Assembly (NCBI GenBank): GCA_019914945.1
Contig: CM034112.1
Location: 9,144,501-9,208,500 of the forward strand
Origin: Typha latifolia
Lineage: Eukaryota; Streptophyta; Magnoliopsida; Poales; Typhaceae
Reading direction: 5' to 3'
DNA: 64,000 nt
Under the pieces are notes generated by a model, which saw only the letters and a list, made by a program, of their open reading frames with translations, was not told the DNA's origin and made no database searches. Position 1 is the first letter of the stretch, and every line of letters starts with the position of its first letter. Below are positions 34,705 to 47,460 of the stretch, in pieces. The position numbers and the translations under genes are program-made.

Positions 34705-35939
34705 ACAATTTCATCTAATTTAATGAAGTGAGTCTACTGCAAGTGCTTCCATCCATGTTTTCTATCATAATTTTTTTCATTGAATTAATTGGAAGGCGAT
34801 AAATTAAACCTAAACAGACCCCTTGAGGTAAAATTCTTAACAATTATACCACAAATACTTTTTTGAGCTGATGAATTGCATTCTTTTGAACTCGTAATCG
34901 GTTATGGTTTAATGCTAAAATGATGCAAACTAGATCTCAACCCATTTGGATGTAAGAAAATTGTGGAAAGATGGTGGCTAAGGTTTGGAAGGTTGGAAAG
35001 GACTACGGTTACAATCTATTCCTTCGAAAATAAATGCAATTTAACAGCTATGATAAAACGGTAAATATGAGATAATAAAATAATTTAACTCAAGAATTAT
35101 TCTATGATGATAATTATCCCATGAACACTCTTATTTATAGGAGTAGAATCATAGTAGATCAAATTTAATTCACCCTAGGAGACTTATATTCACTTTATTT
35201 GAAATTTAAAGTAATAAGTAAATTTAACTAACTAACTCAATTCGACTCGACTTGATTCAACTGACTCGACTGATCTAACCTACATGGCCGAATCATATCA
35301 TGAAAGCAATATGTTACAAGGTTTAAAAAACTATAAGTAGGGGTGCAATCGAATTTGGATTTGGATCGAGAGTGAATATCCATTGGAACTCCGATAGAAT
35401 ATATAGCTTTTTTTTTGTCCGCTGGCAATGATTATGTAGTCCAATGCTTAAATTATATATAGAAGCCTAGAATTACTTTAATTTCCATATGGTATGAGTA
35501 ATCTTCTCTTAAAAAATAATATCTGTACTACTAGTATTATGTTTGTTTAATATATTAAACTTTAGTAAGATAATTAAGATATTGTGCTCTATTATTTAGC
35601 TATTAAACTATCATAATTGAATGCTAAAAGCTTTGACTTGTTGCTTTGGAATAAGAATACTACATTCTTTTATTTCATAGTACTTGGTTATCCATGAGTA
35701 ATCCAAATCCAATCAGTTATAATCAGTTATTCGATTGAATTTGAATTCGACTCGAGTTTGACATAGTCAAATTAAAAATGGACCGAACATGGATTACAAT
35801 TATCTATACATCTAAAATCTGATTCAAGCTTGAATTCGACAAAACTAAATGGATATGAATCTAATATTTGTACATATCCGACCAAATTCAATTTGGTTAT
35901 ACCCCTATCTGTAGATAATAGATGAACATGCACTACAAC
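34705..35939. other. maMYB 3' flank and AT-rich intergenic DNA
   Basis: A 3' UTR follows the stop; a GTGAGT donor-like site occurs at 34727. The rest is AT-rich and contains words such as 'ttcgactcgactt' but no coding signal. 35690-35910 resembles decayed repeat DNA (alternating attcgaat/gatttgg words). Confidence 0.45.
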
Positions 35940-37145
35940 TAAAGTTTTAAAACTCGGAATGAGGATCAGTATTGGCATCCAAAAGAAAATAATACATATC
36001 GATTGTAATCGGTCATAGCAAGTCGCCGTTAGTGTATTGCATTATTTTTTAATTATATAAAATTCTAATATTATTTAAAAATATAGAAAAAATTTAAATA
36101 TTTAGAAAAGCTGATTCACATATGAAACCTAATACTAAATAAGTACACATTCAAAATTATAATAAATTTTTGAACTAGATTTGATAAATTTCTGTGCTTG
36201 TGAATTACTACTGCAGAAATGGGATAATCTTTCTCTTCTCACTATTGTTTTGTAATAATAAGAGAAAGGAAATTAAAAAGTGGGAGAGAAATTGAAAAAA
36301 AAAAAAATACTTACTTGAGTTTACTAGAGTGTAGAGGAGCTGGAGGAGCTCGTCGTATCGGTTGCCAAATGAGTTCAATGAAGTGTGGGAGGAGAGTGTG
36401 TGTGTATTAGATAGACTAAAAGTTTTAAAAGAAAGACATATTAGTTATTAATATCCACCTGCTGGGAACATCAATTTAGATTCGACCTAAATCTTAAAAA
36501 AAAACCCCCAGTTTGACCATTAGGCCTGATCTCGGTCCATCTCGAGCTTAGCCAAAACTAGGAACTATGACTACAACCTCTAAGGCCGCTTAAAAGTTAA
36601 TATCTAAACAAAAAATAGTGTGACTAAAATTCCAAAATAAGAAATGGAATTTGAGAAACAAAGTATTGTACTTTACTAAGGGTATGGTAATCAAATGGAA
36701 ATGCACCAATTGAGCAATATCTACAATAAACCTGAAGTTGCAAAGAATGATAAAATACTTTAAGAAAGTTTTTTTTTAAGGGAAAGAGGGTTAATAAGAG
36801 GGAGAGTTAGTGGGAGAGAGAGAGAGAGTGAGTAGGGGAGAGTTAAGAGAGAGAGTCAGTGGAGGAGAGAGTTTAATAAGAGAAAATTAGTGGGACAGAA
36901 TGTAAGAATTTTATTTTTTATTTGTGTGAGAGTATGAGTGGTAGAAACAGGAAGAGAGAGAGATTGAGAAAATCATATTAACTTTTTAATTTATTCGGAT
37001 GACTGTTATTTTTTTCCAAAAAATTTATAATTTTTTTGTATTTTAAAATACATACTGATACAAACGATCGATACTATAGATTTGGTAGATATGTATCATT
37101 TTTTCAGACGGCGGATTTCCATCTCGATTCCAATATTTAGAATCT
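35940..37145. mobile_element. TIR-type non-autonomous element, copy 1
   Basis: The left end (aactcggaatgaggatcagtattgg, broken here as aactcggaatgagg and atcagtattgg, then aataatacatatcgat) is an imperfect inverted match to the right end (reverse complement: attctaaatattggaatcg, then aaaaatgatacatatc). The interior contains a GA-rich part at 36780-36960. It is about 1.2 kb with no transposase. Its right half is repeated in inverse orientation in copy 2. Confidence 0.5.
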
Positions 37146-37739
37146 TGATCGCATCAACCTATTTTATATCAAATCAAATGATATTTGTCATAATTTCATA
37201 AGAAATAAAGTACAATTTTCTATCCTTTTATTCACTTTATATCACATAATTTACATTACATTCTTATTTCAAAATATAAGTGAACATAGGAATAATTATA
37301 TTTAGAATAAATTCCCCATTTTAGCAATAACAAGTGAGAATTGTTATTCCTATTCCAACCCTATTTCACATGTAAACGAGATTTAAGAGAATGATAAGGT
37401 CAATGTCACTTTAGGACTCTAATTGGTTATATCATCATGTTGATTCTCACATTTCTATAATTTTTTAGGTTGAGACTTGTAATGTCTAGTGGCAAAGACG
37501 AATTTTTTAGTAGATAAAATTTAGCATTATGGTATTAGTTGATATTATCACTACTATAATTATTAATAAAGAGAAATATTAGCTTGGCAACAGTCAAACA
37601 GAAAATAGAAAATATTCGGATATGACACAGTTATTTTGATTCTAATGAGTCGAATCCAATGCATACAAGAAAATTCAGCAATACTTAGTAGCAAATTTGA
37701 CAAAACATTATCATGATTGTTCAACCTGGGCAGATGTCA

Positions 37740-38430
37740 CTAAGGTTCCAAGTATCGGAATCGGGATCGGGATCGGCCGTCTGAAAAAATGATACGTATC
37801 AGTCGTATCGGCAGTATCGGCAGTCCGTATCGGCAGTCCGTATCGGCCTAAATTTTAAAATACAGAAAAATTCTTAAATTTTTAGAAAAATAATAATAAG
37901 ATATAAATATAAATATAAATTATTCATATATAAAGTCTAAAATCTAAAAAATAAATACTATTTTCTTAATTTCTATTTCTCCCCCTTTCTATCACTCACA
38001 CTTTCTCTCTCCCACACAAAATTAAAAAAAATTCTTACATTCTCTCCACTAATTCTCTTTTTAATCAAACTCTTTGTTACAGTTCAAAAAAATTGTTTTG
38101 ATTTTTGTGGGACAAAATAAATTCCCATTTACAGAGCCCCAACGAGGAAGGTGTTAGTGCTTGATCATAGGGTCAATAATGCTAATTCCTCTTTTTGTGT
38201 CTCTCTCACTAACTCTCTCTTATCAAACTCTCTCCCTAATTAACTCTCTCTCCTATTAACTTTAAAAATTCTCTCTCTCCCTCACCGACTGCCACATTTT
38301 TCCCTCTTTAACATAGTTTTTAAATTTTTGTTTTCTCTCCATGTCTCTCTCTCTCTCTCTCCTCTTCCTCTCTCTCTCTTCTTCCCTCTCCCTTTTACTG
38401 CTACAACCCACAAACTCTATCTCTTTCTCC

Positions 38431-38499
<69 letters not shown>

Positions 38500-38665
38500 T
38501 CTCTCTTGCTCCATCTCTCTTTCCCTCTCTCTCTTCCTCCCTCTCTTTCCCTCTCTTGCTCCCTTTCTTTCTCTCTCTCTTTCCCCTTTCTTTACCAATC
38601 AATAGATTGGTTTCGGCCAGGGATCGGGATCGGCTGCCGATCCGTTTCGGCCATGGGTATCACTA
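37740..38665. mobile_element. TIR-type non-autonomous element, copy 2 (inverse orientation)
   Basis: It begins gttccaagtatcggaatcgg with repeated 'cggcagtccgtat' words (37800-37850) and ends ggatcgggatcggctgccga. The part 37975-38240 (ttctctccactaattctc, ctctctcactaactctctct) is the reverse complement of 36780-36960 in copy 1. The interior has expanded into a CT microsatellite, which gives the low-complexity Leu/Ser ORFs. Confidence 0.5.
38433..38494. repeat. (CT)n microsatellite
   Basis: About 31 uninterrupted CT units, with further interrupted CT/CCCT tracts on both sides (38340-38590). It lies inside the second TIR-type element. Confidence 0.95.
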
Positions 38666-38745
38666 TCTTCTTTTGCATGTTATGGACTATCGGCTTCCTG
38701 TTCTTTCCATCAGTAGAAAGGAACACAATTTGATGAAAAAATAGA

Positions 38746-41700
38746 GAAGGTGATAATGCCTAGCAGTAAATCAATCAATATCTAAATCAAAGAACAACAC
38801 AAAGTTGACCTTTCCTAGTCTCAGTCTGAGTAACATCATGTAATGGGGATGCCATCAGGGAAAGGTGAAAGAAAGCTGGGAGGGATAGGAAGTGGGAGAA
38901 AGGGATTGTACAATGTAAGATGGAATATGTTGGGTTTTTTTCCAATTTGATTTTCTGACACAGAAAGTGGGAATCATGTTAGTGTGGTTCATGCTGTGCG
39001 TTCACTTTGACTTCACTCAAGCAGTACATTTGTATCACTGGATGGATAAATTTCACTTACCAAACAAAGGATTTATGGTACTGAGTTGTGCCATACTGCA
39101 TTGATTCATTCTACCAAAATGCCTTGAGTCATTCTTTATCAGAAGGAAATGGAAAAAGAAAAATGACAAGAGAAGCTATTTCAGTTACAGTTATGTTATG
39201 CTGTGTTTAAAATTTCAAATCCTAAGCATGGACATCACCCACCTCCCTCTTGAGTGATACAAGTCATACATGTGAATGAACATGGCTGGGCCAAAACAAA
39301 AGATGCCTCGGGAAACATTTGGTCTTGTTGAAACTGTAATATACTAATATTTCAACCAGGATGCAACCACTTATGGATTTACACTTTGGTTTTCTGTGAA
39401 ATTGTAAGTTTACATCATATATATATATATATATAAATGACTTGCGAAACAAAAAATACAATGCATTATTGATGCATTTTATCACATGGTGTTTTATTTG
39501 AACTTCCCCTGTTCTCTAATCTTTTGGGACCAACTTCTCCAAGAGACCAAGTTTCTCCTCTAATATGTTTTTGCCTTTCTGGTTGCAGGTTTATCAAAGT
39601 ATTGGAGACAAGTAAAAGATGTGATCTCTAAGTGGGTTCTTTTTCTTTTGCATTTGTAGATTTATTAGTTCTAAGCCTTTAAAACTCCATGTTTTCTACT
39701 CTTATATTGTGTCATGCATTTGTGAAAAATCACGAGGCAAAAAAAAAAAATGTTAGCATAGTCTTAAGAAATATCCTAAGAGGCTAAGATGTCTTTGTTG
39801 AAATAGGGCATGGTAAAATGAGTAATTATCAGAATGATTTTGAAGATTTTTCTCTTAAAAAGACTTGGGCAATTTATGCTAGAAATGCTTCAAAGTCGAC
39901 TAAGGAATTTTGATTTGCATTTTAAGTATACTATCACTTAGTTTCTCAAGAATATTTATATTTTGCAAGAGCATGCTATGTTTTCTGTTGCCTTTTATGT
40001 TGAAAAGTTGTTAGAGGTTCGTAGAGGTCTTATAGGTGATGCTTCTCTACTTTTGTTTCTAGTTCATATCTTATTATTTTGATTATTTGGTTACATTTAA
40101 TAGAAAGCGGCTGTATTATTCTGAATTACGAAGAACACTTTTGCAATTATTGCTAGGATCGATAATAGCATGCTCCTCTCTAGCTGTTTGTGGTTATCTC
40201 TGTTTGTACATGTGAATGAGCACATGCTTTTAGTTCTCTTCTAGTGCTTGTGTTCTGTAGGAAGTCAGTTATGAGTTACTATATGTACTACATTTTGAAC
40301 TTAAAAAGTTCTGTATTCTTTTCCTTGATTCATGATGATAAGGTTATTAGTTTGACTTTCTTTCACTCCTCTGATCTGTCTATCAGATGGATGATTTATC
40401 AAGGCTGTTATACTCTTACTTGAAACAAATCACGTCACACACCTTGTCAGGAATTAAAGAAGAATTAGTTTCCATGTTCAATGTAATTTTCAAGAATATT
40501 TTGATCTCCAATTGTAAGAATAACTTATTGATGCTTTCAAAGGGGAATAAAGATTTATCTTATTACATGCATTCCAGTTTATTTAGGGAAGTCATTTTGG
40601 TGAAGAAATTGTTTGGGCTTAAAGCCTTGAAAGTAAAAATTTTGTCTTGGTCAGTAGGTGATTTGAAGCATAGCAGCCTTGAGTAGGATATACTCAACTG
40701 TTTCTAAAGAATCCCTTCAGAGAAAGGCTTAGCAAAGTTGGCTGTGGAGTTTTGTCCAAGAAGTAAGCCAGAGGGAAGGATAAGTTTCCAAATTTTCTGT
40801 GAATGATTTGATCGAAGGAACTCATAGTAAGATTTGATTTTTTTTTAATTAAAAAAATCCCTTACAGGATTGAAGCTCCAAATGATCATATCTTGGTCTG
40901 ATGAGGTGGTAATGAAATGAGTTGTATTTGTGCTTGCAGATCCTTAATATGATTCCGGATCAAAGGATCTAATCTCCTAGGAGTTGGGAAGATGGAGGTT
41001 AGATCACTAGAACCTTAACTATCATAGTAAGGCTCTTTGGAATTGGGCAGTTGAGTCATCTAGCAGTTTTTTGGAGCCAATGAAAAAAGTAGTTCAAAGA
41101 TAATTCCGTATCCCATTTCTTTGACCAGTTATCTATCCTATGATATCTATTACCAACCAAATAGGAAATCTCCTTGATTTTGATAATGCCATGCAAGAAG
41201 ACCAATCAACTTTAGTAGAGTTGGTAGGAATATTTTTTGTGACCACCTCTAATCCTAAATACTACCTTAGAGAAATTGTTTGGTGATTTGATAGTTTGAC
41301 TCAATTCGATTGATCGCTTGATGGTGCGGTTAGCTTGGAAGAACAGTTCGGCAGTGCAACAGTTTAGATAAATCTTTACAGCATTTGATTCGGAGCAATT
41401 ATTCAGGGACGCATATGACTTGAAACCTAGACTAGGCAGCTAAAAGCTTAATGGAGTCTAAGTTGTCTCTATATCTAGAGATGATTGGTCTTTTATCCGG
41501 CTCATATCTAGTCTTTGGGCTCAAGAATAATAATAAAAAAATATCATACCAAAAGTGGAGCTGAGAAATGTTGAAATATCTCCGTCTGTAGCACAAGAGA
41601 GATTCTTTGTCTGTAGCCAGGAGAAGAGGACCAATTTCTTTAATTGGGATTGACCCCTCTTAATTTTTAACTTTTCTTTCTTTAAAAAAAAAAGAAAAAA

Positions 41701-41929
41701 TTAAAATAGTTTCGAGAGGGTTTAAAATTAATCAGCTATTTTTAATAAATAATTTTAAAAAAGAGAGTATTTTGAAGGGTTTATAAGTTATGTAAATAAG
41801 TAGTTTATGTTAAAAAATATGTAATAGTTTATTAGAGTTCTTTGGATGCATTAAGTTGATAAGACTGTAGATTATCTTACGAAATTTGGTGATAAAGAGT
41901 CAATGCATAAGCCTTTTTTTTCCTTCTAA
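38746..41929. other. Intergenic stretch without a recognised gene
   Basis: 3.2 kb between maMYB and TOM2A. It contains an (AT)n at 39417-39436, a plausible acceptor-plus-exon look at 39582-39632, and a 99-residue ORF (40387-40686) with no family resemblance. The DNA looks like non-repetitive, moderately AT-rich spacer or decayed gene matter. A 41500-41900 part is A-rich. Confidence 0.4.
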
Positions 41930-42309
41930 TTGCCACGTCGGCGCAAGGAACGAATAATATCTCGCCACGTTATGATCAGAGCTCCTATTACACTGTGGAA
42001 CTTCGTATTCTCTCACAGACCGCTGTCCATCTTCCACCAGTCTCCTTCCTTCGTCCGCCACGTGGCAAGCCGTCCTCGTCTACCGGCCACAACGGTGCGC
42101 CGGCAAAACTGGAGAGAGAGAGAGAGAGAAAGGGTAAAGCGAGAAGAGCGAGAACTATTTCCTCTCTCTCTCTCTCATGCGAGCTTCGATTTCTTCTCTC
42201 TTTTTCCCACCCAATATATTAATCCGATTGCTCTCCGTTCTATAGCTCTTCTCCCGATTTTTCTCCATTTTTTTCCGTTCCAACCAGTAAAAGAAGCAGA
42301 AATTACCAT

Positions 42310-42556
42310 CGAATTCCGATCCAAGTTCATTCCTTTGCGCCCATCGCCCGTTCCCAATCTGAAATCCCATTTGGGTCGTCGAAATCGCGGTGCGAGGAAT
42401 TGAAGGCTTCGAAGTTTGGCGGGGCGACTTTTCTCCCTTACCATCGGATTCTGAGCCAAGTTCTACTGTTAATCGCGGTGCCCATCACTTGTTTCTTACC
42501 ACAAATGCCGTATTGGGTCGTCAAGAACTCGGCGTAAAGAGTTGTAGGGCTTCGAA
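42310..42556 (+). repeat. Tandem duplication in the TOM2A leader
   Basis: Two diverged copies (about 42310-42412 and 42442-42556) share ttgggtcgtc, 'aatcgcggtgc', 'gccaagttc'/'tccaagttc' and 'ggcttcgaa(g/t)t'. They lie in the presumed 5' UTR. A GA tract (42112-42129) lies upstream, near the likely transcription start. Confidence 0.55.
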
Positions 42557-42595
42557 TTCAGTGTTGGCGATCGAAGAGATTGGAGAGGAGGCGCC

Positions 42596-45500
42596 ATGGC
42601 GTGCTGTGGATTCCTCGAGTGCGTTCTGAAGACTCTTAACTTTTTGTTAACGGTCACTGGATTGGCGATGATTGGGTACGGAGTCTACTTGTTGGCGGAA
42701 TGGATCAAGGTCTCTTCTGGGGATAACGAGAATCCCATTTCGCCGATTGATGATAATATAGAATTGTTGAAGCTTGGGAGGCCCATGCTTCTCGTGGTAT
42801 CTTTGTCAAGTACTGCCGTCGATGAATTCTCCAGAGCCTGGTATCTGTTCTTTATTCTCTTTTCCTTATGTGAACTCATAAAAAAGTTTAGATATTTTGA
42901 TTTGTTATTTGTAATTATCTATAAGTTGTCATTATACTGTTAGAAAATTTTATTGGCACTTTTGTTACCTTTGGGATCTTGATGGAGTAGGCTAAGAATG
43001 AGTGAGCAGAACCCCCATCCTTAAAAAGACAAATTAGGTGAAAAAGAACAGAGGAAGCATTTTCTACTGTTAATTGTATGAGCAGTTCTTGCATATTGGT
43101 GAATATATAGTAAGGATATTAGTTATATCCTTATAGATGGAGAATTTTGCCGTATATGATAATGGCAATAACTTTCCATGTGTCTTAAGGTTGGATTTGC
43201 CCCTTCGGTTTCCCCTCATTGTTGACCCTCATACATGTGTGTGGAGTGTCAAACACATTCCTAATGATCATCAGTTTTGGTTAACAAGGAGGTCCCAAAG
43301 TGAAGCGACCTATCTGCGAGTCAGCTGAAGCTATACTTGCTTATGTTAGTTCTGATATACTTGGTCTATGAAAGCAAGACATGCATCATCCACATGTTGC
43401 AAAACATCTGATAAGCATATTTCCTATTCTGATATCCTAGTATCCTACTACCTTTTTTGTGACTTCGAGGATTGCTACCATCATCTGTTTGTGGTATTTT
43501 CTTGCAGGTTTATTTACCTATTCATTGGTATTGGAATTTTATTCTTAATGATTTCTTGCTTTGGCTGTATTGGAGCAACAACAAGGAATGGATGCTGCCT
43601 GTCTTGTGTATCCTATCTTCCAATTTGTTTATAATTTTATCATGTTTATTGTTGCTGGTAGGACATTCATTCTTTATTATCTTCTTAAGAATATTTAATT
43701 AGTTCAAAGGGAAACATGCAGTTAAGTTGATGCTCCTTTTTCTATAACTTCCCTGCTGATATATGTCAATAGATGCTGCAAGAACACTTGAGGCTTTATC
43801 TTAGTTTATGCTCATGGTTTTCTTAATTTACACTAGTACTCCTTCCTGGTTATTTTGTTGATACTAGTGGAGCTTGGAGCTGCGGCCTTCATTTTCTTCG
43901 ATCATCGTTGGAAGGAGGTGTGTTTTTCATTTACTGTAGTTTTCTGGTTCATCATTTTCTGTTAACTTAATGGTTATGGTCTTCATGCAGGAAATTCCAG
44001 CTGACAAAACTGGGGACTTTGACATGATTTATAACTTTTTAAATGAGAACTGGAAAATCGCAAAATGGGTTGCCCTAGGAGCAGTTCTGTTGGAGGTATA
44101 GTTAGATGATGCCTTATTCTGTTCTCTGTCTTATTAAGTTGAAACAGAAAAGAAAGTGAGCATCTTATGTCTTTGCACACAAATGCTTCAAGCCTTCAAT
44201 GGCTTCTCATCTACAATTCCCTTTTTTCTTCCCTTTTTATGTATTAGATGTCACAAATTTAGGAATATCCAATTTCATTCTCTAGTCAGCTGCTTATCAC
44301 TTCCTGCTTGCGTTTTGCACTGCATGTTCTTGCACATTCTTATTTGATTTTAGTTGCAGTCTTTAGTCGCCTACCTGTCTTCTGCATGTGTATTCTTTAG
44401 TCACCTACCTTTCTCTTGCATTTGGAAGTTCTAGGGGAAATAATTTTACATGGTTGTTTGGATTGATAATCACTTATTTGTGAAGAAAGAGGATGATAGA
44501 TGAGGTAAACAGAGAGTATCTTACCTACATCTAAGAATAAGGGGATATAGAGAGTTACATAAACTTTCACGGACCAAACAGTCTGCAATATTAAGAGAGT
44601 TTGAGAAGGCATAATCAATCAAATGTATAGACAATAAATGAGATTCCCTGCAGTCTAGTGTTCTGAAGGTTGTCATTTTAAATGACTAGTCTAGAATGAA
44701 CTATCAGTCCATGTAAAGATTCGTGAGGAGTAACATCATTGGAAGACTACATAACAATGCAATGCCAAGAAAAGAATAATTGTGTTAATGTGAAAGACGG
44801 ATGATGGTGAGGTGAAGGTGAAGGTGAAACTATAAAAGAAGACAAAAAATTAGCAAGGAAGATAGTAAGGAAAGATATAATGAGCCTTCTTTTAACAAGG
44901 CTGACATTATCTTTAAAAGAGTGAAATGCAGAAAAAAGATTCATGTGGGCATATCATTTGGGATATCAGGCTTTGTTATGGATGTTATTTGTCATGGGGC
45001 TAATCCTTCATTAACTGAGTCTTAAGCAATAGCTGGAAGACAACATAAAGTAAAAATAATTCAGTTCAGTTGAAAGACACCATGTGAACAGTAAGAAAAG
45101 ATATGATGATCGTTCTGTTAATGGAAGATATCCTAAATAGAGGTAAATCACATTGAAGATTGCTTTGATTGTTTTGTGGCTAGATCTGCAAACCAAGATG
45201 CCAATGGATAGATACTGGTTGGCGTGTTCTTCATGGCAATCTTTCTTTCCCTTAGCTTATCTAACAACCTTTTTCTTGCTAGTGATATTCTAATTGTGTT
45301 TCTAAATGCCTAAATGCTGTAATTCCCATCCAAGTTGGACATATTAGAAAAACGAAACATGAATGCTGCAGTTTTTTAAGTTTGAAGATGCAAAGAATCA
45401 TAACTCAAATTTTCTAGTGTCCCATTGTTTTGCTGTAACACATAATTATGAAACTAATGATTTGCAGGCAACAGCATTCTTGCTAGCTCTCATTGTGCGA

Positions 45501-45872
45501 GCAGTGAACCAACCTGCTGACTACGACAGTGATGATGAGTACATAAACCCAAGATCTGCAGTCCGGCAGCCACTGATTAACAGACAGAGTGTTCCAGCAT
45601 CTGGGGTGCCCGCCCTTGAGAACCGTCCAATTCGGAACGATGCCTGGAGCAAACGGATGAGGGAAAAGGTGCCAACTTCCTTCTCGAAAGAAATTATGTC
45701 TCATTTGTAACTGTATGGATTCTCTATCGAAAATTCTAATGTTCTCGTTCTTGGCTTTTGGCAGTTTGGTCTTGATATATCGGAGTTCACCTACAACCCA
45801 TCAGATCCTAGCAGACTTCAGCAGGCGACAATAACTCCCGCAGAAAAAAGCAGCAGATGTACTATACTTTGA
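42596..45872 (+). CDS. TOM2A: Tetraspanin, TOM2A-like
   Basis: Six exons give 279 residues: 42596-42840, 43508-43607, 43837-43917, 43991-44095, 45468-45668, 45765-45872. Four membrane segments lie at about 12-32, 83-105, 116-136 and 165-189. The first loop is about 50 residues; the second (137-164, DHRWKEEIPADKTGDF) is short. The cytosolic tail carries the conserved YDSDDEY (about 195-201) and FTYNP (about 251-255). The Arabidopsis TOM2A protein sits in the tonoplast, binds TOM1 and is a host factor for tobamovirus multiplication; its normal role is less clear. The tail ends RCTIL, a CaaX-type prenylation motif whose final Leu predicts geranylgeranylation. The start codon has a good context (GCCATGGC), and frame and splice sites agree at every junction. 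Confidence 0.9.
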
Positions 45873-46269
45873 AGCATAAACTTTGACATGTACTCAATCT
45901 GAACTTCATTTTTCTAGTCATGGTTGTAATTTCCTGAAACATTTGGAGATCTCTACCTGAGATAACTCTGTAGTATGGAGTATGGACTTGTGTCTAATTG
46001 TATCCTGACCCTCATAGTCTATGAAAACCATCTCTATTTTACAAGTTGAAGTCTTTCTTGTTTATTTCCTTTTTGGGGAAAAGTAGGCCTTGAGACTTGA
46101 CAAGAAGACTAATCACTGTGCATTTGTTACAATTGGTTGCTTGCTATATATGTGCACTGCTTTATAGGTAAACATTTTGTGAATGCATTTTCTGAAAATT
46201 GTAAGCAAAGGGAATAGGCCTTCCATTGAATTGCTCTGAACAGCAAAGGGAAATATTAGCATTTTTTTA
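45873..46269. other. TOM2A 3' UTR and flank
   Basis: Probable 3' UTR with AT-rich end; no separate gene seen. Confidence 0.5.
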
Positions 46270-46271
46270 GA

Positions 46272-46605
46272 TAGATAATTACACTTGGACGCTAAACTAT
46301 CACAATTTTTTACGTACCTTTTTTGAATTTTTTTTTTCTATCATGGATTCTCTAAATTATTAAAAATATTTTACCTCTTTGATGCAGTAGATTAAAAAGC
46401 TAAAAGGATTACGATACTCCTATAAAAATGATAAGAATATGTTTAATAACCTAAAATTTCTCTCTTCTTCGTATAGTTATTTACGTGACTTGCACGTAGC
46501 AATTTATAGATAAAAAAAATTAAATGGTGTTAAAAATATCTTCAATAGTTCAAAAAGTTGTGTTACGTGAATAAGAGTAATAGTTTAGAGGGTTTAAATA
46601 TAATC
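46272..46605. repeat. MITE-like inverted repeat element
   Basis: The left end (ataattacacttggacgc, then taaactatcac) pairs with the reverse complement of the right end (tgattatatttaaaccct, then ctaaactattac). About 330 bp, AT-rich, non-coding. No clear target duplication. Confidence 0.5.
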
Positions 46606-47061
46606 AACTTTTGTTATATACATTTTGAAGCTCAAGCTTATAATTTTTAATCATTAAAAGTATAATTCATTTTCTTTTTAAGAAATCATGAGTAAATTTA
46701 TCACTAGATGGAGTAAATTTATTATTAAATAGATCCCATGTGGAAAAAGAAGCACAAAAGCTTCAAATAAATCTTAATGTCAACATTTTTCCACTTAGTA
46801 ATGAATATAAAAATTAGCATTTAAGACTTACAATATCCTTCTACAAATTTAAAAAAAAAAGGATCATTTTGCATATCTAACAAAATTTTAGCTATTATTG
46901 CAAAATACCTCCTCATTTGACATTTTTCCTATGTCTTTCTTAAGAATTATGAGAAAGATTTGCAGATTGACTCCTCCATTTTCAGTATATACATGCATAA
47001 TATCACCTCATTTTAGTTTACAAGGAAGATAATTGTGGAAAGCATCTGAAGGCATTTTAGT

Positions 47062-47460
47062 GAGTTTTTGACACCTTTTTTTTTTTTCTTTTATCAAAAT
47101 AGATTACCGTTCAGACTTATTACCAAATGAGGTCTAATTTATTATAGTCCTAATAAAAATACTAAACTAATTAGCATATTTTAAAATTGCTAATAATTTT
47201 AGTATTTTTATTGTTAGGTAATTTTTTTCCTCAATTAATGAAAGATTAAGTTAAAAGAATTTACATACATAAAATGCTAAACTAATCAGTATTTTAGGAC
47301 GAGACACAAAAAACACTGAAATAATTAGCGTTTTTGCTTAAAGATAAAATATTAATTAGTTTAGTATTTTTATTAGAGTTACAGTAAATTAGACTCTATT
47401 GGGTAATAAGTTTAATCGGATAAAAATATATTAGAACAAGGCTAGTTTGGTCAAAAACTC
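47062..47460. mobile_element. Mutator-type MITE with 9-bp target duplication
   Basis: Terminal inverted repeats begin GAGTTTTTGAC and extend about 150 bp (both arms contain taataaaaatactaaactaa). Flanking 9-bp duplications CATTTTAGT lie at 47053-47061 and 47461-47469. Length is 399 bp with no coding capacity. A 9-bp duplication with long TIRs fits Mutator-like elements. It lies 220 bp before the PPR gene. Confidence 0.8.

Noticed and set aside
38328..38744. Two overlapping Leu/Ser-rich ORFs of 138 and 130 residues and their Glu/Arg-rich antisense ORFs
   Set aside because: They are translations of a CT microsatellite inside a TIR-type repeat; no start context, domain or conservation.
41930..42403. 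157-residue ORF upstream of TOM2A
   Set aside because: Begins with a non-ATG codon, covers the promoter and leader including a GA tract, and resembles no family.
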